Shown piece by piece: positions 1-6,255 of a stretch of 25,574 bases of DNA (the stretch's first letter is position 1; every line of letters begins with the position of its first letter). Below the pieces are notes generated by a model that was given only the letters and a program-made list of their open reading frames with translations, did not search any database and had not been told where the DNA came from. The translations under genes and the position numbers were made by a program. The DNA is taken from contig JBKPMR010000075.1 in NCBI GenBank assembly GCA_046732255.1, positions 1 through 25,574 of the forward strand. Reading direction: 5' to 3'. This stretch comes from DATBLE01 sp046732255 (GTDB taxonomy: Bacteria; Actinomycetota; Thermoleophilia; Gaiellales; Gaiellaceae).

Positions 1-423
1 ACCTCCGCTCTGCTGCCCGCCGCTCGTCGAGCTGCACGAGCTTGCGACGCAGACAGGGGCGTTGACGTTCACCGGTGCCGAAGCTGCCACCGCGGGCTCG
101 ACGTCGGCCGAGCCGACCTGAGCGGTGCCGATCGAGCTGTCGGCGGACTGGCGTGCATCGGAGCCCGAACCCGAACCTCCGTTCGTGCTCGCCGACGCTC
201 CACCGTCTGCCTGGGCGCCGGACTGGTCGTCGCAGGTACTCGCGACGCACACCGGCGCATCGACGTTTGCCGGGGCGTCCGCCGATGCCGACGGCGAGGC
301 GTTCACCGACCCGACCTGGACGGTCACGACCGAGTGGTCTGCCGACTGTCCGTGGTCGGCCAGCGCGGGGCCCGCCGTCGCCAGGGCGACCAGCATCGCG
401 CCCAGCATCAGTAGCCGTTTCAC
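1..423 (-). CDS. Exported repeat protein with CX4C motifs (partial, C-terminus beyond the left edge)
   Basis: The reading frame is open for 141 codons from a GTG at 423 to the window edge. The start is set by a strong Shine-Dalgarno (AAGGAGG, 429-435) five bases upstream. Residues 1-22 form a signal peptide (KR, hydrophobic core, cleavage near PALA-DHG). The mature part has two copies of a 66-residue repeat beginning at residues 34 and 100. Each opens with T(V/A)QVGS and carries a conserved block P(A/V)NV(D/N)APVCVAS(T/S)C, so the only cysteines seen are in CX4C pairs. The copies are linked by Gly/Ser/Ala-rich spacers. It is probably a surface or sheath-like secreted protein; the short hydrophobic repeats with paired Cys recall chaplins but the Cys spacing differs. 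No function is assigned. It follows another secreted low-complexity gene on the same strand by about 75 bp. Confidence 0.75.
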   Translation of the reverse strand, partial: MKRLLMLGAMLVALATAGPALADHGQSADHSVVTVQVGSVNASPSASADAPANVDAPVCVASTCDDQSGAQADGGASASTNGGSGSGSDARQSADSSIGTAQVGSADVEPAVAASAPVNVNAPVCVASSCSSTSGGQQSGG

Positions 424-469
424 GTGTTCCTCCTTGTTCGAACGAATCCCGATCGGTTGCGGACCAGGG

Positions 470-485
470 GTCAGCAACCGCTGAC
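470..485. repeat. Small hairpin between two secreted-protein genes
   Basis: GTCAGC-AACC-GCTGAC forms a perfect 6-bp stem with a 4-base loop, between the stop of the upstream minus-strand gene (499) and the ribosome binding site of the next gene. There is no T-run, so a classical terminator is unlikely. It may be an mRNA processing or stability element; the evidence is structural only. Confidence 0.3.
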
Positions 486-498
486 GCGTGAAGTCGCG

Positions 499-1512
499 CT
501 AGCCGGGTCGTTCAGGCAAGGAGGCGATTGCCGGCTGTAGAGCCGGCCCGATCGCCGGCCGGAGCCAACGGCCGACGAGCGGAGCAGCCAGCATGAGCAA
601 AAACGTCAGGATCGCGAAGAAACCGCCTGCGAAGAGACCCGAGCCGAGCGCGCTGCCGGGCCCGCCGGAGCCCGGCGCGGAGGCTCCGCGTCCAGGTGCT
701 TGCCATGCCGAAGCGGTCGCCGGCGTGCTCGCGACCGGCTCGGAGGCCTGTCCGGCACTGGATTTCGCGTCGGGCAGAGGCGTCGCGACCGGCTTCCGGT
801 TCGCCGGCGGGGCGGACAGGGCCTGTGCACGGGCAAGAGTCACCTTCGGCTTCGAGGACGGGATGATGCGTTCGTGGTGGGCTTTCGTCCGGCCGGCGTG
901 CCGCGGAGCCGGAGCGGCCGCGGTATCCGCCCGGCGCGTGACGACTGCCGGGGATCCCTCGTTCGAGGGAACGGCCGGGGTCGCAGCCTGGGCGGTCGTC
1001 GGGGCCGCCGCCGTCCGCGCCTGTCCCGAAGCGATCGCAACCGGAGTTTCGACGCGCACGGAGGCGTCGAGGCCCTTCTTCGTGCCGGCATGTGCCGACG
1101 CCGAGCCAGCCGGTGTCGAGGCCTTCGCCCGCACCTGCACAGGGGTGCCGGTCGACGCGCCGCCCGCCGATGCGCTCGTCTCCACACCCGTTCCGCCGAC
1201 GGATGCGGAGGCATCGGTCGTGGCCGAAACCGGCGTTCCAGGAGACGAAACATCGACCGCTGCGCCGGCCGACGCGGACGGCGTCGAGACATCGACGCTT
1301 GCGTCGCCGTCGCTCGAGACGTCCGCAGAGACCGACGTCGACCCGACATTTACCGAGACCGAAATGCCAGGGTTCTTCGGCGGAGACGAGCCTGCAGCGG
1401 CGCTCTGGGCGTAGACCGCGAGACCGATCAGCGCCACCACGACGAGGGACACCAGCGCGCGCATTCGTGACGATTGTGATACCCGAGACGAGGTGCGCTC
1501 AGCCTCACTCAA
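499..1512 (-). CDS. Exported Ala/Ser/Val/Thr-rich low-complexity protein with C-terminal membrane anchor
   Basis: 337 residues from a TTG at 1512. The ATG at 1464 (residue 17) is a good alternative because it begins a compact signal peptide (MRALVSLVVVALIGLAVYA). Neither start has a clear Shine-Dalgarno. Residues ~45-130 alternate Val with Ser/Ala/Asp/Gly (for example SVSVNVGSTSVSADVSS), suggesting extended beta-like or heavily glycosylatable sequence. Residues ~130-280 are Ala/Pro/Lys-rich, as in a cell-wall-spanning stalk. A hydrophobic segment near residues 290-315 (FAGGFFAILTFLLMLAAPLV), followed by Arg residues, looks like a membrane anchor. I recognise no catalytic domain. It is likely a surface-exposed protein, possibly in one transcript with the DUF354 gene upstream (23-bp gap) and the repeat protein downstream. 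Confidence 0.65.
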   Translation of the reverse strand: MSEAERTSSRVSQSSRMRALVSLVVVALIGLAVYAQSAAAGSSPPKNPGISVSVNVGSTSVSADVSSDGDASVDVSTPSASAGAAVDVSSPGTPVSATTDASASVGGTGVETSASAGGASTGTPVQVRAKASTPAGSASAHAGTKKGLDASVRVETPVAIASGQARTAAAPTTAQAATPAVPSNEGSPAVVTRRADTAAAPAPRHAGRTKAHHERIIPSSKPKVTLARAQALSAPPANRKPVATPLPDAKSSAGQASEPVASTPATASAWQAPGRGASAPGSGGPGSALGSGLFAGGFFAILTFLLMLAAPLVGRWLRPAIGPALQPAIASLPERPG

Positions 1513-1535
1513 ACGAGTGATCTTGCGGCACCGCG

Positions 1536-2519
1536 TCAGCCGACCAGCAGATCGAGCAGCACGTTCGGGTCGCGCCGGAGCCGCTCGCGCCGAGGAGGCA
1601 GGGCGTCCAGATCGAGCTGCGCGGCGTCCCGCAACTGCACCAGCCGGCCGTCGCGGATCAGGCCCTCGTCGACTGCACCCAGACGGCCGCCGAACGTCGT
1701 GTAGACGGGTGTGCCGAGTGCGACCGCCTCTCGATTCATCGTCCCTCCCGCCGAGACCACCACTGCCGCCGCAGCGATCAGGCTCTGCGCCTCGACGGCC
1801 CGGTCGGGGACGACGAGCGAAGGGAGACCGAGACCGCGGATGGTCTCCCGCTGCTCTGCCGTCCGCGTGAGGACGACCGCCTGCACGCCGTCGTCGCGGC
1901 CGATCCGGTCGAGGACGCCGCGGAACAGCGGGTTCCCGTGCCGGTGGTAGAGCGAGACCTCCGGTGGGGTGCGGACGACGACGAGCTGCTTTCCGCCAGG
2001 CACGTCGATCGGTTCCGGGTCGAAATCGGACAGGTAGTACTCCTCCTTCAGGCCGGGATAGCGCCGGAGCTTCGGCGGCTTCGCGCCGTACGTGGCGAGC
2101 CGCTCGGGCGGGATCGCGTCCGGCACCACCACGCGGGATGCCGCACGGCAGCCGAGCTGGTGCTGGAGCCAGGCGAACTCGTAGTCGAACGTCGTCGCGC
2201 TCGAGATGCCGAGCGACCGCGCGGTCAGCGTCAGGTCATGCGAGCTGTGGGCGAGTGCGAGGTCGAACCGCCGCGGTTTCGCCCAACGCCGCAACGCCGG
2301 CACGCGGGAGAGCTCGGCGCGCGCCTTGCCCAGGGTGGAGGCTCCGCCGTGCCGGCCGACGACCGTCGCGTCGATCCCGTGCAGGTCGAGGAGCTGCAGC
2401 GTCTGCGCATACTCGCGGGCGGTGACCTCGACCTCGTGTCCGCGCGCTCTGAGCAGCGCGATCAGCGGCCGGAAGACGAGCACGTGCGGCGAGTTGGTCA
2501 CGTCCACCCAGACGCGCAT
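1536..2519 (-). CDS. DUF354 family protein (GT-B-fold, glycosyltransferase/epimerase-like)
   Basis: 327 residues. The N-terminus MRVWVDVTNSPH followed by a GHEVEVTAREY block is the hallmark of DUF354, a family related in fold to UDP-GlcNAc 2-epimerases and GT-B glycosyltransferases. The C-terminal half has the nucleotide-sugar type stretch AAAVVVSAGGTMNREAVALGT, with Gly-Gly and Glu placed as in sugar-nucleotide binding GT-B enzymes. Length is typical. No enzyme activity is firmly established for the family; a role in glycan or cell-surface biosynthesis is inferred. The ATG at 2519 has no Shine-Dalgarno, but TACCGT lies 6 bases upstream (2526-2531), suggesting a leaderless mRNA. The gene is divergent from the LysR gene. 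Confidence 0.85.
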   Translation of the reverse strand: MRVWVDVTNSPHVLVFRPLIALLRARGHEVEVTAREYAQTLQLLDLHGIDATVVGRHGGASTLGKARAELSRVPALRRWAKPRRFDLALAHSSHDLTLTARSLGISSATTFDYEFAWLQHQLGCRAASRVVVPDAIPPERLATYGAKPPKLRRYPGLKEEYYLSDFDPEPIDVPGGKQLVVVRTPPEVSLYHRHGNPLFRGVLDRIGRDDGVQAVVLTRTAEQRETIRGLGLPSLVVPDRAVEAQSLIAAAAVVVSAGGTMNREAVALGTPVYTTFGGRLGAVDEGLIRDGRLVQLRDAAQLDLDALPPRRERLRRDPNVLLDLLVG

Positions 2520-2525
2520 CGAGAA

Positions 2526-2531
2526 ACGGTA
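2526..2531 (-). promoter_or_regulatory. Candidate -10 box of a leaderless DUF354 transcript
   Basis: TACCGT on the minus strand ends 6 bases before the ATG, so transcription would start at or next to the start codon. No Shine-Dalgarno is present. No convincing -35 is visible; the upstream bases belong to the inverted repeat. Confidence 0.35.
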
Positions 2532-2592
2532 TCGGGGACAGGTGTGCGGAGTGCCCCGTGTGGCTGCCGAGCACCAGAGACCTGTCCCCGAT
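2531..2592. repeat. Long-spaced 13-bp inverted repeat between divergent DUF354 and LysR genes
   Basis: ATCGGGGACAGGT (2531-2543) and its exact reverse complement ACCTGTCCCCGAT (2580-2592) flank a 36-bp spacer. The pair lies between the -10-like boxes of the two divergent genes. It could be a REP/MITE-type palindromic element or an operator for the adjacent LysR regulator. The GGGGACAG core resembles the GGGAC-T-GTCCC palindromes near 23762-23790. Confidence 0.6.
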
Positions 2593-2608
2593 GCTGTTGC
2601 TCGCTGGA

Positions 2609-2614
2609 TAAGCT
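2609..2614 (+). promoter_or_regulatory. Candidate -10 box of a leaderless LysR transcript
   Basis: TAAGCT ends 6 bases before the ATG at 2621. No Shine-Dalgarno precedes that ATG, so a leaderless mRNA is plausible. The TTG at 2615, two codons upstream, would lie at the transcript start and is not preferred. Confidence 0.4.
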
Positions 2615-2620
2615 TTGCTT

Positions 2621-3511
2621 ATGGACACCCGCCAGCTCGCCGCATTCTGCGAGGTCGTCGAGCGACGGAGCTTCTCCGAGGCTGCTGCGCGGCTCGGGGT
2701 GACGCAGCCGGCCGTCTCGCAGCAGGTGCGCTCGCTCGAGGAGCGGCTCGGGACGCGGCTGCTCGACCGCTCCGGCCGCCGGGTGGAGCCGACCGAGGCG
2801 GGGCTCCGCCTGTACCGCGGCGCCCAGAGGTTGCTCGCGCTCGAGGATCAGCTGCTCGAGGACCTGGCGGAGCCGGACGCGCCGCTGCGCGGCACGCTCG
2901 AGATCGGGGCGTCGACGGGACCGGCGGCAATCGTGCTCCCCCTCCTGCTCTGCCGGTTCCAGCGACAGAACGCCGAGCTGCGTGTCCATCTCTCCGTCTC
3001 GGACACGCAGTCGGTGGTCGAGCACGTCGCCGAACGCAGGCTCGAAGTGGGGATCGTCGGCGCCGCCCGTCGCCATCGGAGCGTGACGTTCGAGCCGTTC
3101 CTCCGCGACGAGGTGATTCTCGTCTGTCCGCCCGGCCACCCGTTCGCCGGCCGTACCGTCGCGCTGGACGAGCTCCGCGAGGGGCCGCTGATCCTGATGC
3201 AGCAGGGCGCCGGCGTCCGGCAGATGGTCGAGGACGAGCTGCGCAGGGCGGGCCGGCGGCTCCGCGACCTCGACGCACCGCTCGAGCTCGGGCTCCAGGA
3301 GTCGGTGCGCAGCGCCGTCCTGGGAGGTTTCGGGGTCGGCTTCATCTCGCGGCGCGCAGTCGAGACGGAGCTCACCGCGGGGACCCTCGTCGAGGCGCGG
3401 GTACGCGGTCTCGACCTCGCCCGCGACATCTACATCGCGCGCGCGTCGGGGCGGGCCGGATCAGCCGCAGCACAGGGCTTCGTGGCATTTGCGCGGGAAC
3501 AACTGGGTTAG
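2621..3511 (+). CDS. LysR-family transcriptional regulator
   Basis: 296 residues from the ATG at 2621. The N-terminal winged helix-turn-helix (residues ~3-62) is canonical: SFSEAAARLGVTQPAVSQQ, then RSLEERLGTRLLDRSGR and TEAGLRLY. Residues ~88-296 form the periplasmic-binding-like effector domain, starting RGTLEIGASTGPAAIVLP and containing VGIVGAA and LILMQQGAGVRQMVE. The length is normal for the family. The effector class cannot be read from sequence, although general CysB/CbbR/CysL-type similarity is apparent. LysR proteins usually control a divergent gene, here DUF354, and bind between the two genes, where the 13-bp inverted repeat lies. The downstream maleylacetate-reductase-like gene is another possible target, since LysR regulators often accompany aromatic-degradation genes. 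Confidence 0.9.
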   Translation: MDTRQLAAFCEVVERRSFSEAAARLGVTQPAVSQQVRSLEERLGTRLLDRSGRRVEPTEAGLRLYRGAQRLLALEDQLLEDLAEPDAPLRGTLEIGASTGPAAIVLPLLLCRFQRQNAELRVHLSVSDTQSVVEHVAERRLEVGIVGAARRHRSVTFEPFLRDEVILVCPPGHPFAGRTVALDELREGPLILMQQGAGVRQMVEDELRRAGRRLRDLDAPLELGLQESVRSAVLGGFGVGFISRRAVETELTAGTLVEARVRGLDLARDIYIARASGRAGSAAAQGFVAFAREQLG

Positions 3512-3582
3512 ATCTCCGACGATGCGTCCGTTTGACCCACGACCCTCGGGCTCTCAACGCACAGGGTGGACAAGCGTCCCGT

Positions 3583-3683
3583 TCGCGGAGGCGAGACCGC
3601 GCTCTCGCCGGAGCACAAGAGCCGCTGGTCATGCGTGCCGAAGGAGGGGGACCACGGGGGAACCAGGGGTTCCCCCGTGCTAG
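3583..3683 (+). repeat. ~100-bp hairpin element, copy A, ending on the next gene's start codon
   Basis: Similar over about 100 bp to the copy at 12325-12427. Order: hairpin 1 (GGCGAGA 3590-3596, TCTCGCC 3603-3609); GGAGC; a Shine-Dalgarno-like AAGGAGG (3641-3647); and a perfect 12-bp hairpin CACGGGGGAACC (3653-3664)-AGG-GGTTCCCCCGTG (3668-3679). The last three bases are the GTG start of the next gene. In the other copy the third stem pair is T-A rather than C-G (CAT/ATG against CAC/GTG). This compensatory change suggests that the hairpin itself is conserved. There is no T-run, so it does not look like a terminator. Confidence 0.7.
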
Positions 3684-4588
3684 TCCGCTGGGGTCTCGAG
3701 CAGCTGCCCGGCGTCCTCGAGGACGTCGGCGTGGAACGGCCGCTGCTCGTGGCCGGCTCGCGCTGGGACGCGCTTGCGATCCCGGCCGCGGCCCACTGGA
3801 GCGAGATTCCCTCGGACCGGATCTCGGTACCGCCCGAGGTCGACGGCGTCCTCGCGATCGGCGGCGGGAGCGCGATCGACACGGCGAAGGCCGCGTCGGC
3901 TGCGTCCGCACTTCCGCTCGTGTCCGTGCCGACCACGTACGCCGGGGCCGAGTGGACCGAGTTCTTCGGTATCCGGACGCCCGACCGCCGCCAGGTCGGC
4001 GGCGGGGGAGGCGCCCGGCCAGCCGGAATCGTCTACGACCCTGAGCTGACGCTCGACCTGCCGCGGGCGGAGAGCGCGGGGACGGCGATGAACGCGCTGG
4101 CGCACTGCGTCGAGGCGCTGTATCCAGGCGAGCTGGAGATCGCGCGCCGAGGCGCAGCCGGGATCGACCGCTGGCTCCCGCGGGTGCTCGAGGACGGACG
4201 CGACCTGGAGGCACGCACAGGACTGCTCGAGGCGGCGGGCGACGCCGGCCAGGCGCTGGCCGAGCGCGGCCTGTACCTCGCGCACGCGATGGCGCAGGCG
4301 GTCGGCGGCGCCTACGGCCTCCCGCACGGGGCGATGAACGCGATCTGCCTGCCGCCGGCGATGCGCTTCAACGCGCCGGTCGTGCCGGACGCGATGACGG
4401 CCGTTCCGGTCGAGCGGGTCGAGGAGCTCGCTCGGCTCGGCGGCTTCGAGCGGCTCCGTGACTTCGGCGTGCCGGAGTCCGATCTCGACGAGCTCGGCGG
4501 CCGGGCGGCCGGGCGGCCGGGTGCGCGCGCGAACCCGCGGCCGGTCAGCGGCGAGGAGATCGCCGAGCTGCTTCGATCCGTCTGGTGA
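3677..4588 (+). CDS. Iron-containing alcohol dehydrogenase family, maleylacetate-reductase-like
   Basis: 303 residues from GTG 3677, chosen because family similarity begins right there (VRWGLEQLPGVL). The frame stays open upstream to 3566 but that part is the repeat element. Features: the NAD(P)-binding glycine motif GGGSAIDTAKA, the maleylacetate-reductase-like PTTYAGAEWTEFFG, and YDPELTLDLP followed by AGTAMNALAHCVEALY. Maleylacetate reductases reduce maleylacetate to 3-oxoadipate in aromatic degradation. The protein is short for the family (usually ~350). Of the usual metal ligands, Asp is Asn (as in maleylacetate reductases), and a later His position in the AHAMAQAVGG block is Gln, while His is kept in LAHC and LPHG. 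Substrate is therefore uncertain. The 3' end overlaps the convergent PAP2 gene by 44 bp. Confidence 0.75.
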   Translation: MLVRWGLEQLPGVLEDVGVERPLLVAGSRWDALAIPAAAHWSEIPSDRISVPPEVDGVLAIGGGSAIDTAKAASAASALPLVSVPTTYAGAEWTEFFGIRTPDRRQVGGGGGARPAGIVYDPELTLDLPRAESAGTAMNALAHCVEALYPGELEIARRGAAGIDRWLPRVLEDGRDLEARTGLLEAAGDAGQALAERGLYLAHAMAQAVGGAYGLPHGAMNAICLPPAMRFNAPVVPDAMTAVPVERVEELARLGGFERLRDFGVPESDLDELGGRAAGRPGARANPRPVSGEEIAELLRSVW

Positions 4589-5237
4589 CGCCGACCACCA
4601 CCGGGTCGGTGACGCGGCTTACCTGCCGAACGGCCCACGCGACGTACGGTCTCCCCGGGAGCGTCACCACCAGCGCGGCTCCGAGCCCGACGAGCACGCT
4701 CGCACCGACGTCGATCGGGTAGTGGACGCCGACGAGGATCCGGTCGAGGCCGACGCCGAACGCGACGGCGACGAGCAGCACGCCCAGCCGGCGGTGGAAC
4801 ATCAGCACGGCGAAGGCGACCGCGAAGGCGACGCTCGCGTGGTCGCTCGGAAACGAGTTGTCGGCGCCGTGGTGGACGAGCAGCAGGGTCTGCTTCGGAT
4901 GATCGGCGAACGGCCGGGCGTGGTACCAGAGGTGCCCGACGGCGGCGTTGACCAGCAGCGCCAGCAAGGCCGAGGCGCCGGCCGAAGCCGCAGCCAGCTT
5001 CGAGCGGAGCGAGCCTCCCGGGCGGGCCAGAAACCAGGTCGCGGCTGCGATCGCGACCAGTGCAAAGATCGCCCAGGCGTTGAAGATCTCGGCGGCGTCC
5101 TGGGCAGGATCGTCGCCGCGGAGCTGACCGTTCAGGGCGTGGAAGATCGACCAATCGATCTCGGCACGGTAGCTGCCCCCCGGACTGTCCGGCGGGTGGA
5201 CGGGATAGGGTGACGGCCGCCATGGCCGAGTCCGCAC
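4545..5237 (-). CDS. PAP2-family membrane phosphatase, BcrC-like undecaprenyl-pyrophosphate phosphatase
   Basis: 230 residues. The PAP2 signature is complete: HARPF (~residue 107), PSDHAS (~130) and DRILVGVHYPIDV (~160) correspond to the C1, C2 and C3 phosphatase motifs. Several hydrophobic helices surround them, as in BcrC/PgpB-type enzymes that release phosphate from undecaprenyl pyrophosphate at the outer membrane face. The adjacent divergent gene is uppP, the unrelated enzyme for the same reaction, which favours this function over phosphatidylglycerophosphate phosphatase. The only usable start I see is GTG 5237. It overlaps the 5' end of uppP head to head and adds ~25 Pro/Arg-rich residues before the first conserved block (EIDWSIFHALNG), so the N-terminus is doubtful. 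Confidence 0.85.
   Translation of the reverse strand: MRTRPWRPSPYPVHPPDSPGGSYRAEIDWSIFHALNGQLRGDDPAQDAAEIFNAWAIFALVAIAAATWFLARPGGSLRSKLAAASAGASALLALLVNAAVGHLWYHARPFADHPKQTLLLVHHGADNSFPSDHASVAFAVAFAVLMFHRRLGVLLVAVAFGVGLDRILVGVHYPIDVGASVLVGLGAALVVTLPGRPYVAWAVRQVSRVTDPVVVGVTRRIEAARRSPRR
5206..5211 (+). promoter_or_regulatory. Candidate -10 box upstream of uppP
   Basis: TAGGGT ends 10 bases before the ATG at 5222. The GTG at 5210 overlaps this box and would not be transcribed from it, which supports 5222 as the real start. No -35 or Shine-Dalgarno is evident. The box lies inside the 5' coding part of the opposite-strand PAP2 gene. Confidence 0.3.
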
Positions 5238-6208
5238 CGACCGCCGCCGCCGACGAGCCGAGCGACCGCTGGTCGGACTGGTTCGTCTACGGCACGGCGA
5301 CGCTCATCTTCCTCGTGGCGGTCGTGATGGCCGCGTTCCGGATCGGCGAGAAGCCCGGCCGGCTCTCGGATTGGCAGGCGCTCGTGCTCGGAGTCGTCCA
5401 GGGCGCGACCGAGCTGCTACCGATCTCGTCATCGGGTCATCTGATCCTCGTCCCCTGGGCCGCGAACTGGCACTACCTGGAAACGCACAAGTCGTTCAAC
5501 AAGACGTTCGACGTCGCGCTCCACCTCGGCACGCTGGTCGCCGTGGTCGTGTACTTCTGGAGCGACATCGTCCGTTACGTGGTCGCGTGGTTCGGGACGC
5601 TCCGGCGGCGGCGGATCGAGACCGCCGACGAGCGGATCGCCTGGGCGGTCGCCGCCGCGACGATTCCGGCTGCGATCGCCGGCGCCGCCGGCGAGAGCGT
5701 GATCGAGAAGCATCTGGGTGACCCCTGGCAGATCGCGATCGTGCTCGCAGTGTTCGCCGTTCTGTTGTGGCTTGCCGACCGACTCCCGCAGCGGCGCAGG
5801 CTCGACGAGGTCGGGGTCCGCAACGGGTTTTTGATCGGCGTCGCGCAGGTGCTGGCGCTCGTTCCGGGGGTGTCGCGTTCGGGGATCACGATCACGGCCG
5901 GCCGCGCGTGGCAGCTGGAACGAGACGATGCCGCCCGGTTCTCCTTCCTCCTGCTCGTGCCGGTCGTGCTCGGCGCGGTTGTCTACAAGGGGCTGAAGGA
6001 CGTCGTGCTCGAGCCGCTGCCGGCCGGGTCGACCGGCCCTTTCATCGTCGGCACGCTCGCGGCGGTCGCCGTCGGGCTGGTCGCGATCAAGGCGCTGCTC
6101 GGCTACGTCCGCCGCCACGACTACACGATCTTCGTCGTCTACCGGCTGGTGCTGGCGGCCGTGATCGTGATCCTGATCGTGTCCGACGCGCGTGGATCGA
6201 GCTTTTGA
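5222..6208 (+). CDS. uppP: Undecaprenyl-diphosphatase UppP (BacA)
   Basis: 328 residues from the ATG at 5222 (GTG 5210 is four codons upstream in frame). UppP removes one phosphate from undecaprenyl pyrophosphate so the lipid carrier can be reused for peptidoglycan and surface glycans. Both family motifs are visible: QGATELLPISSSGHL near residue 60 and PGVSRSGITI near residue 217. About eight hydrophobic segments make it a polytopic membrane protein. The first ~20 residues are an Ala/Asp/Glu-rich hydrophilic extension, followed by a membrane segment not present in minimal BacA, so the N-terminus is longer than in E. coli. It is paired with the divergent PAP2 enzyme for the same step. Confidence 0.95.
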   Translation: MAESAPTAAADEPSDRWSDWFVYGTATLIFLVAVVMAAFRIGEKPGRLSDWQALVLGVVQGATELLPISSSGHLILVPWAANWHYLETHKSFNKTFDVALHLGTLVAVVVYFWSDIVRYVVAWFGTLRRRRIETADERIAWAVAAATIPAAIAGAAGESVIEKHLGDPWQIAIVLAVFAVLLWLADRLPQRRRLDEVGVRNGFLIGVAQVLALVPGVSRSGITITAGRAWQLERDDAARFSFLLLVPVVLGAVVYKGLKDVVLEPLPAGSTGPFIVGTLAAVAVGLVAIKALLGYVRRHDYTIFVVYRLVLAAVIVILIVSDARGSSF

Positions 6209-6255
6209 TATTCGCCTTTCTAATTTAATGCATTAGGTCTGGTAGGGTTTCGTGC
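6205..6255 (+). promoter_or_regulatory. AT-rich palindromic promoter/operator region of the sulfur operon
   Basis: An AT-rich island in GC-rich DNA precedes the operon. It contains TTGATA (6205-6210, overlapping the uppP stop), the perfect palindrome TAATGCATTA (6226-6235) inside CTAATTTAATGCATTAG (6220-6236), and TAGGGT (6243-6248). TAGGGT lies 7 bases before the ATG at 6256 and is a good -10 for a leaderless mRNA; no Shine-Dalgarno is present. The palindrome would then sit around the -35 position, where a dimeric repressor or activator could act. The regulator is not identifiable here. Confidence 0.5.

Noticed and set aside
1..423. Chaplin identity for the Cys-repeat protein
   Set aside because: Chaplin domains have their two Cys much further apart and different motifs; only a general resemblance remains.
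593..1414. Plus-strand open frame opposite the secreted low-complexity gene
   Set aside because: No ribosome site and Ala/Gly/Pro/Arg-rich composition, whereas the minus strand has a signal peptide and a membrane anchor.
2206..4044. Long plus-strand open frame of 612 codons
   Set aside because: It crosses DUF354, LysR and dehydrogenase genes in other frames and is Arg/Pro-rich, typical of a GC-rich shadow frame.
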